DNA of 35,777 bases, from NCBI RefSeq assembly GCF_001858325.1, contig NZ_MBPP01000043.1, positions 1 to 35,777 of the forward strand, in the 5' to 3' direction. Positions within the stretch are counted from its first letter, which is position 1. Every line of letters starts with the position of its first letter. This DNA comes from Marinobacter sp. AC-23 (lineage in GTDB: Bacteria > Pseudomonadota > Gammaproteobacteria > Pseudomonadales > Oleiphilaceae). This document shows positions 1 through 7,052 of the stretch, piece after piece. The translations under genes and the position numbers were made by a program. The notes beneath the pieces were generated by a model that searched no databases, was not told the origin of the DNA, and saw only the letters and a program-made list of their open reading frames with translations.

Positions 1-228
1 CTTTGAAATTGTTTTGCCTTCCTGGTTTGCATCATCCGCAATGCTGGGCACATCTGGATCAAACATCATCACCACAAAGCTTTTCGTGCCTTCGGGTGCA
101 TCATTCCAGGATATTTCCGGGTTTCGGTTGGGGCCAAAACTCATGTGATCTTCCGGGTGGAACACGCCGAACGCGAATATCTCCGGGACCGGCTTGCCCT
201 GTTCAATACCCTCAACGTTCAGTTTCAT
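1..228 (-). CDS. YbhB/YbcL-type PEBP family protein (C-terminus cut by window edge)
   Basis: Only the first 76 codons are present; the gene runs off the left edge. The protein starts MKLNVEGIEQGKPVPEIFAF and contains a stretch around residues 40-60 (ISWNDAPEGTKSFVVMMFDPD) typical of the bacterial phosphatidylethanolamine-binding / Raf-kinase-inhibitor-like family: the PxxSP-like 'NP.ISW' segment is followed by the DPD motif that lines the ligand pocket. The start at 228 is preceded by GGAG. Family members are small soluble proteins whose bacterial function is poorly defined. It is transcribed divergently from the ankyrin gene. The family call is fairly sure from the N-terminal half; function is not claimed. 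Confidence 0.8.
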   Translation of the reverse strand, partial: MKLNVEGIEQGKPVPEIFAFGVFHPEDHMSFGPNRNPEISWNDAPEGTKSFVVMMFDPDVPSIADDANQEGKTISK

Positions 229-403
229 GGCGCTTTCTCCTATTGGTTGTTGCGGTTAATAGCTCGTCTCTATCTTAGTGATTGTGCCAGAGACGAACAC
301 ATTCTGTGTTAAAAGGTTGTATCAAAGGTATCGTACCCCTATCTACAACAACAGCCATACCAACGGCTATACCAACTTTTCAGAATTTTTTAACGGAGCC
401 CAG

Positions 404-835
404 ATGAGCGAGCACAAACCCGGCCAGCCGCAGCAACCAGAGAACCAACTGGATGAAGATGCCATCGCCTTTGCCCAAGGGATATTTGAGCTGGCACGCA
501 ACGGCGGCACAAAGATGCTCAGTCCCCTACTGGAAGCCGGAGTGCCAGTAGACATCCGCACCAGCAACGGCGACAGCCTACTTATGCTTGCCACCTACAA
601 CGGCCATGTAGATGCCGCCAGATTGCTGCTGGATAAAGGTGCCGATCCAGATCTTGCCAACGATCGACTGCAAACACCGCTTATGTGCGCCGCCATGTTC
701 AACCGCACGAATATGATTGAGCGCCTGCTTGAAGCCGGGGCAGATCCGCAATTGCAGGATGCCGAGGGCAATACGGCGCTGAGCCTTGCCCGTGCGATGG
801 ATGCGAAGGACGCTATTAAACACCTGGATCGCTAG
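404..835 (+). CDS. Small ankyrin-repeat protein
   Basis: A 143-residue protein with at least two full ankyrin repeats, at about residues 57-89 (NGDSLLMLATYNGHVDAARLLL then DKGADPDLAN) and 90-122 (LQTPLMCAA...LLEAGADPQLQD), and a third partial repeat at the C-terminus (EGNTALSLA). There is no signal peptide or membrane segment, so it is probably cytoplasmic. The open frame extends back to 278, but that region does not read like protein. The ATG at 404 has a GGAG at 395-398 five bases upstream, so I chose 404. Ankyrin repeats mediate protein-protein contacts; the partner cannot be told from the sequence. It lies 24 bases ahead of a methyltransferase-like gene on the same strand, possibly one transcript. 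Confidence 0.85.
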   Translation: MSEHKPGQPQQPENQLDEDAIAFAQGIFELARNGGTKMLSPLLEAGVPVDIRTSNGDSLLMLATYNGHVDAARLLLDKGADPDLANDRLQTPLMCAAMFNRTNMIERLLEAGADPQLQDAEGNTALSLARAMDAKDAIKHLDR

Positions 836-859
836 CCCAGCTTCCGCAAAGAGCACCAT

Positions 860-1600
860 ATGTTCAACAAAGGCGAGATTATCCACCACTGTCGGGACAA
901 ACTCGGCAGTATTCTGGTGATCGACTACCGCAAACACCGGGTACTGACTTTTAACTCGATGTTTGAGCAGAGCAAAATCGACCGACAACACCCACACGTT
1001 CCCGTGCACGAGTATAGCCGGGCGATGCTGCTGCCCGCTGCCTTTAGCGAGCCCAAAAACGTCACCATCTTGGGGCTTGGTGGTGGCGTGATGGCCAGTG
1101 CGTTTCACCATCTATACCCAGAATGCCGGGTACATGCGGTAGAGCTGAGACAAGCTGTGCTGGACGTGGCTCGGGAATACTTCGGACTACCCGACAGCGA
1201 GCGCCTAAAGGTCACCATTGCCGATGCCCGCAACGCCCTGATCGATCTTCCCGGTGCCAGTACCGATATGATCCTGGCCGACCTATACAGCGCAGATCGC
1301 ATGAGCCCCGCACAGGCACAGCGCCAATTTGTAGAAAACTGCAGCCGGGCGCTCAGCCCCGGTGGCTGGCTGATTCTGAACTACCACCGCACACCCGACC
1401 CCGAAGGGCCGTATTTCCGCCAACTGCGAAAGCATTTTGCCGTGTTGCTGGCATTCAAGAGCAAAACCAACAACACCGTTGTGTACGCCAGCAAACAGCC
1501 GTTCGAGGCCATACACCCGAAAGACCCCGCATTGGCCAACCTCGAAAAGCGGCTACCCATCGACTGGAGCCGGTTAATGAGCAGAGTTAGCCGGCTTTAA
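860..1600 (+). CDS. Spermidine-synthase-like SAM-dependent methyltransferase fold protein
   Basis: A 246-residue protein of the spermidine synthase / class I methyltransferase superfamily. The glycine-rich nucleotide loop is visible at about residues 71-80 (ILGLGGGVMA), followed by the acidic ribose-binding residue in HAVELRQAV, and later ADARNAL and ILADLYSAD, which resemble the spermidine synthase acidic motifs. It is shorter than classic SpeE (about 280) and lacks an obvious full N-terminal beta-sheet domain. It is better described as a spermidine-synthase-like protein of unknown substrate, a type common in Pseudomonas and Marinobacter. The ATG at 860 has only a weak AGAG upstream. It is co-directional with the ankyrin gene. 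Confidence 0.75.
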   Translation: MFNKGEIIHHCRDKLGSILVIDYRKHRVLTFNSMFEQSKIDRQHPHVPVHEYSRAMLLPAAFSEPKNVTILGLGGGVMASAFHHLYPECRVHAVELRQAVLDVAREYFGLPDSERLKVTIADARNALIDLPGASTDMILADLYSADRMSPAQAQRQFVENCSRALSPGGWLILNYHRTPDPEGPYFRQLRKHFAVLLAFKSKTNNTVVYASKQPFEAIHPKDPALANLEKRLPIDWSRLMSRVSRL

Positions 1601-1686
1601 ATCCACCTAGCGATCGACACGCCCAGTGCTAGAAATTGTATTCAGGCTGACAATGGTATCTTGACAAAAAATTGGCTACGCTTCTT

Positions 1687-1741
1687 TTGTCGTAAGACAA
1701 GCCGGTTTTCGGACTAAAACCGGTTATTACCCAAGGAAGGA
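1687..1741 (+). promoter_or_regulatory. Effector 5' leader with two hairpins; possible CsrA/RsmA binding site
   Basis: Two adjacent stem-loops precede the effector start. The first is TTGTC (1687-1691), a GTAA tetraloop of GNRA type, and GACAA (1696-1700). The second is CCGGTTTT (1702-1709), the loop CGGACT (1710-1715), and AAAACCGG (1716-1723). The second loop presents GGA. The ribosome binding site AGGAAGG (1734-1740) has further GGA motifs about 22 bases downstream. GGA in a hairpin loop paired with GGA at the Shine-Dalgarno site is the classical CsrA/RsmA arrangement. The pairing is seen directly; the regulator is inferred. There is no U-run, so it is not an intrinsic terminator. Confidence 0.45.
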
Positions 1742-1748
1742 ATGCCCC

Positions 1749-3611
1749 ATGAGCAACCTCAAGGTCGCCTGCGTTGGCGACACCCATATTTGCCCCATAC
1801 CCGGCCACGGCAGCAGCCCCATTATTGCGAACGGTGCGACCGCCAATGTGGATGGCATGCCCATTGCCCGGGTGGGCGATGCCTGCGGTTGCGGTGCCAT
1901 GATCGCTCAGGGCTATCCACTGGCTCTGCTGGACGGTAGGCCCTTGGCCCATATGGGCAGCCCAACCTCTCACGGCGGCCAGATCATCACCGGCAAACCC
2001 CGTATCATTTTAGGCGTAGCCACCTCCACAGCACCGGTGGTGGATTTCGCCAAGGCGGGTGCCCTGAACAGCCAAGGCCAACTGACCCCTGAGGCCACGC
2101 AAGCGTTGGACAAAGACCCTTTCGGCTTTGTTGAGTGGGCCAAAGCCAAAGGCGCCCTGGTAGACGCAGGACTGGAAGGAGCGACCCCCGAAGAAATTGA
2201 AGCCTCGAAACGCCATGCAGCAGGTCAGCCTGACCTCCGCCCCAAAGTGACCGTTGAGGCCGGAATTTTCTTCGACGGCACCGGTAACAGCCGCGATAAC
2301 ACCGGTGCCTTTGAGCGAAAGGTGGATGAATGCCTGACCGCTCAGGCGGCGGGGGCCATCAGTGAGGAAGCCTGCAGTGCTGAAATCTCGCAACTGATGG
2401 AGGGCAGTTACCTTAATGCTGAGACTAATGTGTCGAAGATCCACACGTTATATCAGCTCTTTTCTACGAACACATTGACCGTAGAGAATCATCGAATTCG
2501 TACCTACGTCTCAGGCGTTGGCACCAAATCCGGTAAAGAGGACGATGCCTGGGCTATGGGAACGGGTACCGGGGAACGCGGTGTTCTCGCTAAAATGGAA
2601 TCAGCTTGTGAGAATTTAGCTGAACAAATCTATCAGGGTGCAGGCCCTCGGATTGACAATTTTGTTTTGGATGTTTTCGGCTTCAGCCGAGGTGCTGCCA
2701 CTGCCCGACATTTCGTGAATGAGGTGAAGGATGGTGCCCGTGGTGCTTTGGGGCAGGCGTTTCAAAAGCAGAGCATTGCCTGGCCGAAAACCGTCACCAT
2801 TCGTTTTCTGGGTCTGTTTGATACCGTAGCGGCTGTAGTAGACATACTGGGTGCCGACTTTTCAGCTCACAATAACAACAACGGTGAGGTGCGCGTGGAC
2901 ATTGCCGCCGATACCGCTCAAAGAGCCGTGCACCTGACCGCTCGGGACGAATGGCGTTATAACTTCTCCCTCAACAGCCTGCGAGGGCCAGATGGCAGCC
3001 TGCCTGGCCATTTTGACGAGTGGGTATTGCCCGGTGCTCATTCCGATATTGGTGGTGGCTACCCTGATAATTTCCAAGAGCGCATTCAGGTAGCCTTGCC
3101 CCGTAGATTTAGCGGCCGCCGCCCCAGAGACAGTTATGAATACACAAGAATTCTGATGGAGCGTAAACGGATAGCCAGCGAAGGTTGGTTGGGGCTGCAC
3201 AACCCGGATGGCACGCTATCCATTGAAGAAGCCTATCGGCGGCAATTAAAAGAAGGGGTAGTTGAACTGCAATTCCGGCTTTGGCTGGATCGGCGTGTAC
3301 AGGCCGAATATTCTCGAATAGCCTTGCGGCAGATGTACCGGCTGGCAAAAGATGCGGGTGTGCCACTTGACCCGATAGACCCTGCCGACCCGGAGATAAT
3401 CTTACCGGATGAACTTCAATCTATAGCTGCCAAGATCACCCGTCACATCAACGAAGGTCAGCCACTGCAACTGTCTGCTGCAGAGGAAGCTCTGCTTCGT
3501 CAACGCTACATTCACCACTCAGCCCATTACCAGATTGCCGGGTCACTTTTTCCATTCAAGCCTGCACCCGGCAACGTGCGGGGTGTGCATCCGAACAGGG
3601 GTCTCAAATGA
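1749..3611 (+). CDS. PAAR-domain Tle1-type (DUF2235) phospholipase effector of type VI secretion
   Basis: A 620-residue specialised type VI effector. Residues 1-91 form a PAAR spike-tip domain (repeated GxP/GG turns, VGDTHICPIPGHG, ARVGDACGCGAMI, HMGSPTSHGG). From about residue 170 comes the DUF2235 / Tle1 alpha-beta hydrolase domain: FFDGTGN at 174-180, the nucleophile elbow GFSRG with Ser313, LGLFDTV with Asp358, and PGAHSDIGGGY with His431. Known Tle1 enzymes are phospholipases that attack membrane lipids of target bacteria after delivery to the periplasm. AGGAAGG lies eight bases before the ATG. The stop overlaps the next gene's start as ATGA. No secretion-machine genes are in the window, so this is an orphan effector locus. 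The assignment of Asp358 and His431 to the catalytic set is inferred from conservation. Confidence 0.9.
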   Translation: MSNLKVACVGDTHICPIPGHGSSPIIANGATANVDGMPIARVGDACGCGAMIAQGYPLALLDGRPLAHMGSPTSHGGQIITGKPRIILGVATSTAPVVDFAKAGALNSQGQLTPEATQALDKDPFGFVEWAKAKGALVDAGLEGATPEEIEASKRHAAGQPDLRPKVTVEAGIFFDGTGNSRDNTGAFERKVDECLTAQAAGAISEEACSAEISQLMEGSYLNAETNVSKIHTLYQLFSTNTLTVENHRIRTYVSGVGTKSGKEDDAWAMGTGTGERGVLAKMESACENLAEQIYQGAGPRIDNFVLDVFGFSRGAATARHFVNEVKDGARGALGQAFQKQSIAWPKTVTIRFLGLFDTVAAVVDILGADFSAHNNNNGEVRVDIAADTAQRAVHLTARDEWRYNFSLNSLRGPDGSLPGHFDEWVLPGAHSDIGGGYPDNFQERIQVALPRRFSGRRPRDSYEYTRILMERKRIASEGWLGLHNPDGTLSIEEAYRRQLKEGVVELQFRLWLDRRVQAEYSRIALRQMYRLAKDAGVPLDPIDPADPEIILPDELQSIAAKITRHINEGQPLQLSAAEEALLRQRYIHHSAHYQIAGSLFPFKPAPGNVRGVHPNRGLK

Positions 3612-4219
3612 TCAAGAAGCTCGTAATACTCTCTATCGTGTTCTGCTCAAGTGTTCTATCGGGCGGTTGCTCCCTCGCGGGCACTCCCAAATGGGATCGG
3701 CCTGTAACGTACAATGCTCGAGTGGCTGTTCCACGTCATTACGACGCGTGGGTCAAGCCACTACAGTTTGAAGCGACCGGTGAGCGAGCCTGGTGGTGGC
3801 CGGTTGGAATCACTGGTTGTTGCTGGAAAAGTCCGGGAACGGGGGGCGGCGAACTGGCTCCCATGCCAGACTACGTTCACATAACCTGGTTTTCCTTTGC
3901 CGAGCAGCAATCCTACACCCGGCTGGTCCATATCCCAGACCCTGAAGCCCTGCGTGAGCGTATGGAGCAACCCGCACCTGTACACAAATGGGGGAAACTC
4001 CATAACTTACCCCGATATAACTTGGTTTTTGGACTCGCGCCCGGTGGCACGGTCGTCCTGTGGATCATGAATTGGGGTGAGACGGCTATCGAAGTCGGAC
4101 GCTATAAAGCCGTCAAAATAGACACTCACCCTGAGTACTATGAGAAGAGAACCGAACGCTATTTATCGGATAATGGTGCCTATCTTAAGGAGCATGGCCT
4201 TCAGCTTGACCGCTGGTGA
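3608..4219 (+). CDS. DUF2931-like lipoprotein, probable immunity protein (copy 1)
   Basis: A 203-residue protein with a lipoprotein-type signal (MIKKLVILSIVFC...SGGC, Cys21). Serine at +2 predicts outer-membrane sorting, so it should face the periplasm. The -3 position is Ser rather than Leu, a slightly unusual lipobox. The mature part has conserved tryptophans (GERAWWWPVGITGCCW) and ends HGLQLDRW. It resembles DUF2931 lipoproteins that accompany DUF2235 effectors. Its start overlaps the effector stop by four bases, the usual toxin-immunity coupling. The predicted job is to neutralise the phospholipase in the periplasm of sister cells. The C-terminal 35 residues (from VKIDTHPEYY) differ strongly from copies 2 and 3. 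Confidence 0.8.
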   Translation: MIKKLVILSIVFCSSVLSGGCSLAGTPKWDRPVTYNARVAVPRHYDAWVKPLQFEATGERAWWWPVGITGCCWKSPGTGGGELAPMPDYVHITWFSFAEQQSYTRLVHIPDPEALRERMEQPAPVHKWGKLHNLPRYNLVFGLAPGGTVVLWIMNWGETAIEVGRYKAVKIDTHPEYYEKRTERYLSDNGAYLKEHGLQLDRW

Positions 4220-4237
4220 AAGTCATTTGCCAAGTAT

Positions 4238-4978
4238 ATGCAGAAGGCCCTGGTGCAGCGCGTGGATATCGCCGCCGACGCTGTTCAGAGAGCCGTACAC
4301 CTGACGGCCCGGGACGAGTGGCGTTACAACTTTTCCCTCAACAGTCTGCGGGGGCCGGATGGCCGCCTGCCAGATCATTTTGACGAGTGGGTGCTGCCCG
4401 GTGCCCATTCCGACATAGGTGGCGGATACCCCGATAATTTCCACGAACGCATCCAGGTAGCCCTACCTCGCAGATTTACCGGCCGCCATCCCAGAGACAG
4501 TTATGAATACACAAGAATCCTGATGGACCGTAAGCGGATAGCCGGTGAAGGTTGGCTGGGGTCGTACAATTCGGATGGCACCCTAACGGTTGAAGAAGCC
4601 TATCGGCGGCAATTAAAAGAAGGGGTAGTTGAACTGCAATTCCGGCTTTGGCTGGATCGGCGTGTACAGGCCGAATATTCTCGAATAGCCTTGCGGCAGA
4701 TGTACCGGCTGGCAAAAGATGCGGGTGTGCCACTGAATGCCGTTAAACCAACAGATACCGGGTTTTCATTACCTGATGAACTCCAGCCCATCGCCACAGG
4801 GATCACCCATCACATCAACGAAGGACAGCCATTACAATTGTCTATCCAAGAAGAAGCCCTGCTTCGCCAACGCTATATTCACCATTCAGCCCATTACCAG
4901 ATTGCCGGGCCACTTTTCCCATTCAGACCTGCGCCCGGTGGTGTGCGGGGCGTGCATCCAAACAGGGGTCTCAAATGA
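4238..4978 (+). CDS. Orphan effector C-terminal module (copy 2), no catalytic serine
   Basis: A 246-residue frame whose last 238 residues align without gaps to residues 383-620 of the full effector. It lacks the PAAR domain, FFDGTGN, the GFSRG nucleophile and the LFDTV aspartate, but keeps PGAHSDIGGGY. It therefore cannot be a phospholipase alone. The ATG at 4238 has no good ribosome binding site and lies 18 bases after the previous stop, so translation may depend on coupling. The stop overlaps the next immunity gene as ATGA. A 145-bp stretch (4590-4734) is identical to 3223-3367 in the parent. It could be a silent cassette for recombination with the parent gene, a regulatory decoy, or duplication debris. 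Confidence 0.7.
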   Translation: MQKALVQRVDIAADAVQRAVHLTARDEWRYNFSLNSLRGPDGRLPDHFDEWVLPGAHSDIGGGYPDNFHERIQVALPRRFTGRHPRDSYEYTRILMDRKRIAGEGWLGSYNSDGTLTVEEAYRRQLKEGVVELQFRLWLDRRVQAEYSRIALRQMYRLAKDAGVPLNAVKPTDTGFSLPDELQPIATGITHHINEGQPLQLSIQEEALLRQRYIHHSAHYQIAGPLFPFRPAPGGVRGVHPNRGLK

Positions 4979-5583
4979 TCAGAAGACTTGTAATACTTGT
5001 GACGGTGCTCTGCACGAGCTTCATATTAAGTGGTTGCTCCATAGCCGGTACACCCGAATGGGATCACCCCGTAACGTACAACATGCAAGTGGCTGTTCCA
5101 CGTCATTATGATGCCTGGGTCAAGCAGTTACAGTTTGAGGCAACGGGAGAGCGAGCGTGGTGGTGGCCAGTTGGAATCACCAGTTGTTGCTGGAAAAGTA
5201 CGGGGAGGGGTGGAGGGGACCTGAACCCCATGCCTGATTACATCCACGTGACATGGTTTTCCTTTGCCGAACAGCAGTCCTATACCCGGCTTATCCACAT
5301 CCCCGACCCGGAAGCCTTGCGTGAACGTATGGAGCAACCCGCACCGGTTCAAAGAAATGGAAAAATCATCAACATGCCACGCGATACGTTGGTTTTGGGG
5401 CTCGCCCCCGGTGGTACGGTTGTCATGTGGATTATGAACTGGGCCGAGACCGCAATCGAAGTGGGGCGCTATAAAGCAGTACCTTTTGACGATGATGTCA
5501 GGTACGAGGGTGCCCTGGAGTCTTATATGGAACGTGAGGGTGATTACCTTAAACAACACGGCCTTCAGCTTGATCGCTGGTAA
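4975..5583 (+). CDS. DUF2931-like lipoprotein, probable immunity protein (copy 2)
   Basis: A 202-residue paralogue of copies 1 and 3, beginning MIRRLVILVTVLCTSFILSGC. It has the best lipobox of the three (LSG then Cys21), with Ser at +2. The core WWWPVGITSCCWKS and the sequence WFSFAEQQSYTRLIHIPDPE are shared. The variable points are RNGKIINMPRDT in place of the KWGKLHN of the other copies, and the C-terminus VPFDDDVRYEGALESYMERE, which matches copy 3 rather than copy 1. It is coupled by ATGA to the orphan C-terminal module before it. By position it would protect against an effector carrying the copy 2 tip, present or past. Confidence 0.75.
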   Translation: MIRRLVILVTVLCTSFILSGCSIAGTPEWDHPVTYNMQVAVPRHYDAWVKQLQFEATGERAWWWPVGITSCCWKSTGRGGGDLNPMPDYIHVTWFSFAEQQSYTRLIHIPDPEALRERMEQPAPVQRNGKIINMPRDTLVLGLAPGGTVVMWIMNWAETAIEVGRYKAVPFDDDVRYEGALESYMEREGDYLKQHGLQLDRW

Positions 5584-5589
5584 AAATAT

Positions 5590-6342
5590 TTGCCAGGGAT
5601 ATGCAGAAGGGCCCTGGTGCAGCGCGTGGATATCGCCGCCGACGCTGTTCAGAGAGCCGTACACCTGACGGCCCGGGACGAGTGGCGTTACAACTTTTCC
5701 CTCAACAGTCTGCGGGGGCCGGATGGCCGCCTGCCTGAACACTTTGACGAGTGGATACTGCCCGGTGCCCACTCCGACATTGGCGGAGGCTTCCCCGAAA
5801 ACTTCCATGAACGCATTCAGGTAGGCCAGCCCCGCAAGTTCCGCGGCTATCACCCCAGAGACAGTTATGAATATACAGGAATCCTGATGGAGCGTAAGCG
5901 GATAGCCAGCGAAGGTTGGTTGGGGCCGCACAACCTAGATGGCACGCTTAACATTGAAGAAGCCTACCGGCGACAGTTGAAAGAGGGGGAAGTTGAACTT
6001 CAATTCCGTCTCTGGCTGGATCGACGGGTAAAGTCCGAATACTCACGAATAGCCTTGCGGCAGATGTACCGACTGGCCGCAGATGTGGGAGTACCGTTTA
6101 AAAAATTGAACCCCACCTTGGAAAAGTATGCCCTGCCTGACGAACTCCAATCCATCGCCACCCGCATCACCCTTCACATCAACGAAGGTCGGCCACTGCA
6201 ACTGACTGCTGCAGAGGAAGCCCTGCTTCGCCAACGCTACATTCACCACTCAGCCCATTACCAGATTGCCGGGCCACTTTTTCCATTCAAGCCTGCACCC
6301 GGCAACGTGCGGAGCGTGCATCCAAACAGGGGTCTAAAATGA
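5590..6342 (+). CDS. Orphan effector C-terminal module (copy 3), uncertain start
   Basis: A third copy of the effector C-terminal region: 238 residues aligning to effector residues 383-620, ending HPNRGLK as in the other copies. The leader ATGCAGAAG present in copy 2 is followed here by one extra G, so that ATG is out of frame. The open frame must start at TTG 5590, only seven bases after the previous stop, or at the internal GTG 5617. No convincing ribosome binding site is seen. The serine and aspartate motifs of the catalytic centre are absent. The patch between VGVPFKK and ALPDELQS differs from both other copies. It is followed by an ATGA overlap with the third immunity gene. Confidence 0.65.
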   Translation: MPGICRRALVQRVDIAADAVQRAVHLTARDEWRYNFSLNSLRGPDGRLPEHFDEWILPGAHSDIGGGFPENFHERIQVGQPRKFRGYHPRDSYEYTGILMERKRIASEGWLGPHNLDGTLNIEEAYRRQLKEGEVELQFRLWLDRRVKSEYSRIALRQMYRLAADVGVPFKKLNPTLEKYALPDELQSIATRITLHINEGRPLQLTAAEEALLRQRYIHHSAHYQIAGPLFPFKPAPGNVRSVHPNRGLK

Positions 6343-6947
6343 TCAGAAAGCTCGTAATACTCTCCATCGTGTTCTGCACGAGTGTTCTATCGGGTGGTTG
6401 CTCCTTGGCGGGTACGCCTGAATGGGATCGACCTGTAACATACAGTGCTCGAGTGGCTGTTCCACGTCATTATGATGCCTGGGTTAAGCGGTTGCAGTTT
6501 GAAGCGACAGGTGAGCGGGCTTGGTGGTGGCCGATTGGCATTACCGGCTGTTGCTGGAAAAATCCGGGAACCGGGGGAGGAGAGCTGGCCCCCATGCCCG
6601 ACTACATTCATGTAACGTGGTTTTCCTTCGCCGAACAGCAGTCCTATACCCGGCTTATCCACATCCCCGACCCGGAAGCCTTGCGTGAACGTATGAAACA
6701 GCCCGCGCCTGTACATAAGTGGGGGAAGCTACATAACGTACCCCGATATAACTTGGTTCTAGGACTTGCCCCCGGTGGTACCGTTGTAATGTGGATTATG
6801 AATTGGGGTGAGACCGCTGTCGAAGTGGGGCGCTATAAAGCGGTTCCTTTCGACGATGATGTCAGGTACGAGGGTGCCCTGGAGTCTTATATGGAGCGTG
6901 AGGGCGAATACCTTAAACAGCATGGTCTACAGCTCGACCGCTGGTGA
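6339..6947 (+). CDS. DUF2931-like lipoprotein, probable immunity protein (copy 3)
   Basis: A 202-residue paralogue with signal MIRKLVILSIVFC...SGGC (Cys21, Ser at +2). It is a visible mosaic. The N-terminal half, including LSGGCSLAGTPEWDRPVTY and the VHKWGKLHN region, follows copy 1, while the C-terminus VPFDDDVRYEGALESYMERE follows copy 2. The start overlaps the stop of the third C-terminal module as ATGA. It is the last intact gene of the array. The family match and the lipid anchor are clear; that it is an immunity protein is inferred from its position and repeated pairing with toxin tips. Confidence 0.75.
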   Translation: MIRKLVILSIVFCTSVLSGGCSLAGTPEWDRPVTYSARVAVPRHYDAWVKRLQFEATGERAWWWPIGITGCCWKNPGTGGGELAPMPDYIHVTWFSFAEQQSYTRLIHIPDPEALRERMKQPAPVHKWGKLHNVPRYNLVLGLAPGGTVVMWIMNWGETAVEVGRYKAVPFDDDVRYEGALESYMEREGEYLKQHGLQLDRW

Positions 6948-7052
6948 AGATCGCTTGTGCAGGCTATGCAGAACGGCTCTGGTTTCGGGCGTGGATATCA
7001 CCGTCGACACGGTTCACAGAGCAGTGCACCTGGGGCCGACTGATGAGCAAGG
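6948..7052 (+). pseudogene. Decayed start of a fourth effector-tip unit
   Basis: Just after the third immunity stop, the sequence again reads like the unit leader (TATGCAGAA, then GGCGTGGATATC at 6989-7000, then GTTCACAGAGCAGTGCACCT). It parallels 4231-4320 and 5593-5680, with the same spacing of 1365 bp from the previous unit. Similarity fades at about 7050, where the stop codon of the oppositely transcribed LOG gene begins. No usable frame remains. It is the 3' scar of the tandem duplication. Confidence 0.7.

Larger units (their letters stand above)
2895..7050 (+). repeat. Tandem 1365-bp toxin-tip/immunity repeat, three full units plus a stub
   Basis: The landmark GTGGAC/GTGGAT ATTGCCGCCGA occurs at 2895, 4262 and 5626, and in decayed form at 6991, giving periods of 1367, 1364 and 1365 bp. 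Each unit holds 238 toxin codons, an ATGA overlap, an immunity gene of 202-203 codons and a short spacer. Units are mosaics: 3223-3367 equals 4590-4734 exactly (145 bp), and 4246-4371 equals 5610-5735 exactly (126 bp), while neighbouring stretches diverge. This points to repeated conversion or unequal crossing-over within the array. Confidence 0.88.

Noticed and set aside
578..1111. 177-codon open frame on the minus strand across the ankyrin and methyltransferase genes
   Set aside because: It is antisense to two well-supported genes and shows no family motif; it is a by-product of their codon bias.
1661..1689. TTGACA at 1661-1666 as a promoter for the effector array
   Set aside because: A perfect -35 box, but nothing resembling a -10 box lies 15-19 bases downstream (only T/C-rich sequence). 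A sigma-54 reading of TTGGC-TACG was also tried and lacks the -12 GC.
5128..5931. 267-codon minus-strand frame inside the effector array
   Set aside because: It runs antisense through an immunity gene and an orphan tip and recurs in other units only because the DNA is duplicated; no protein family is recognisable.
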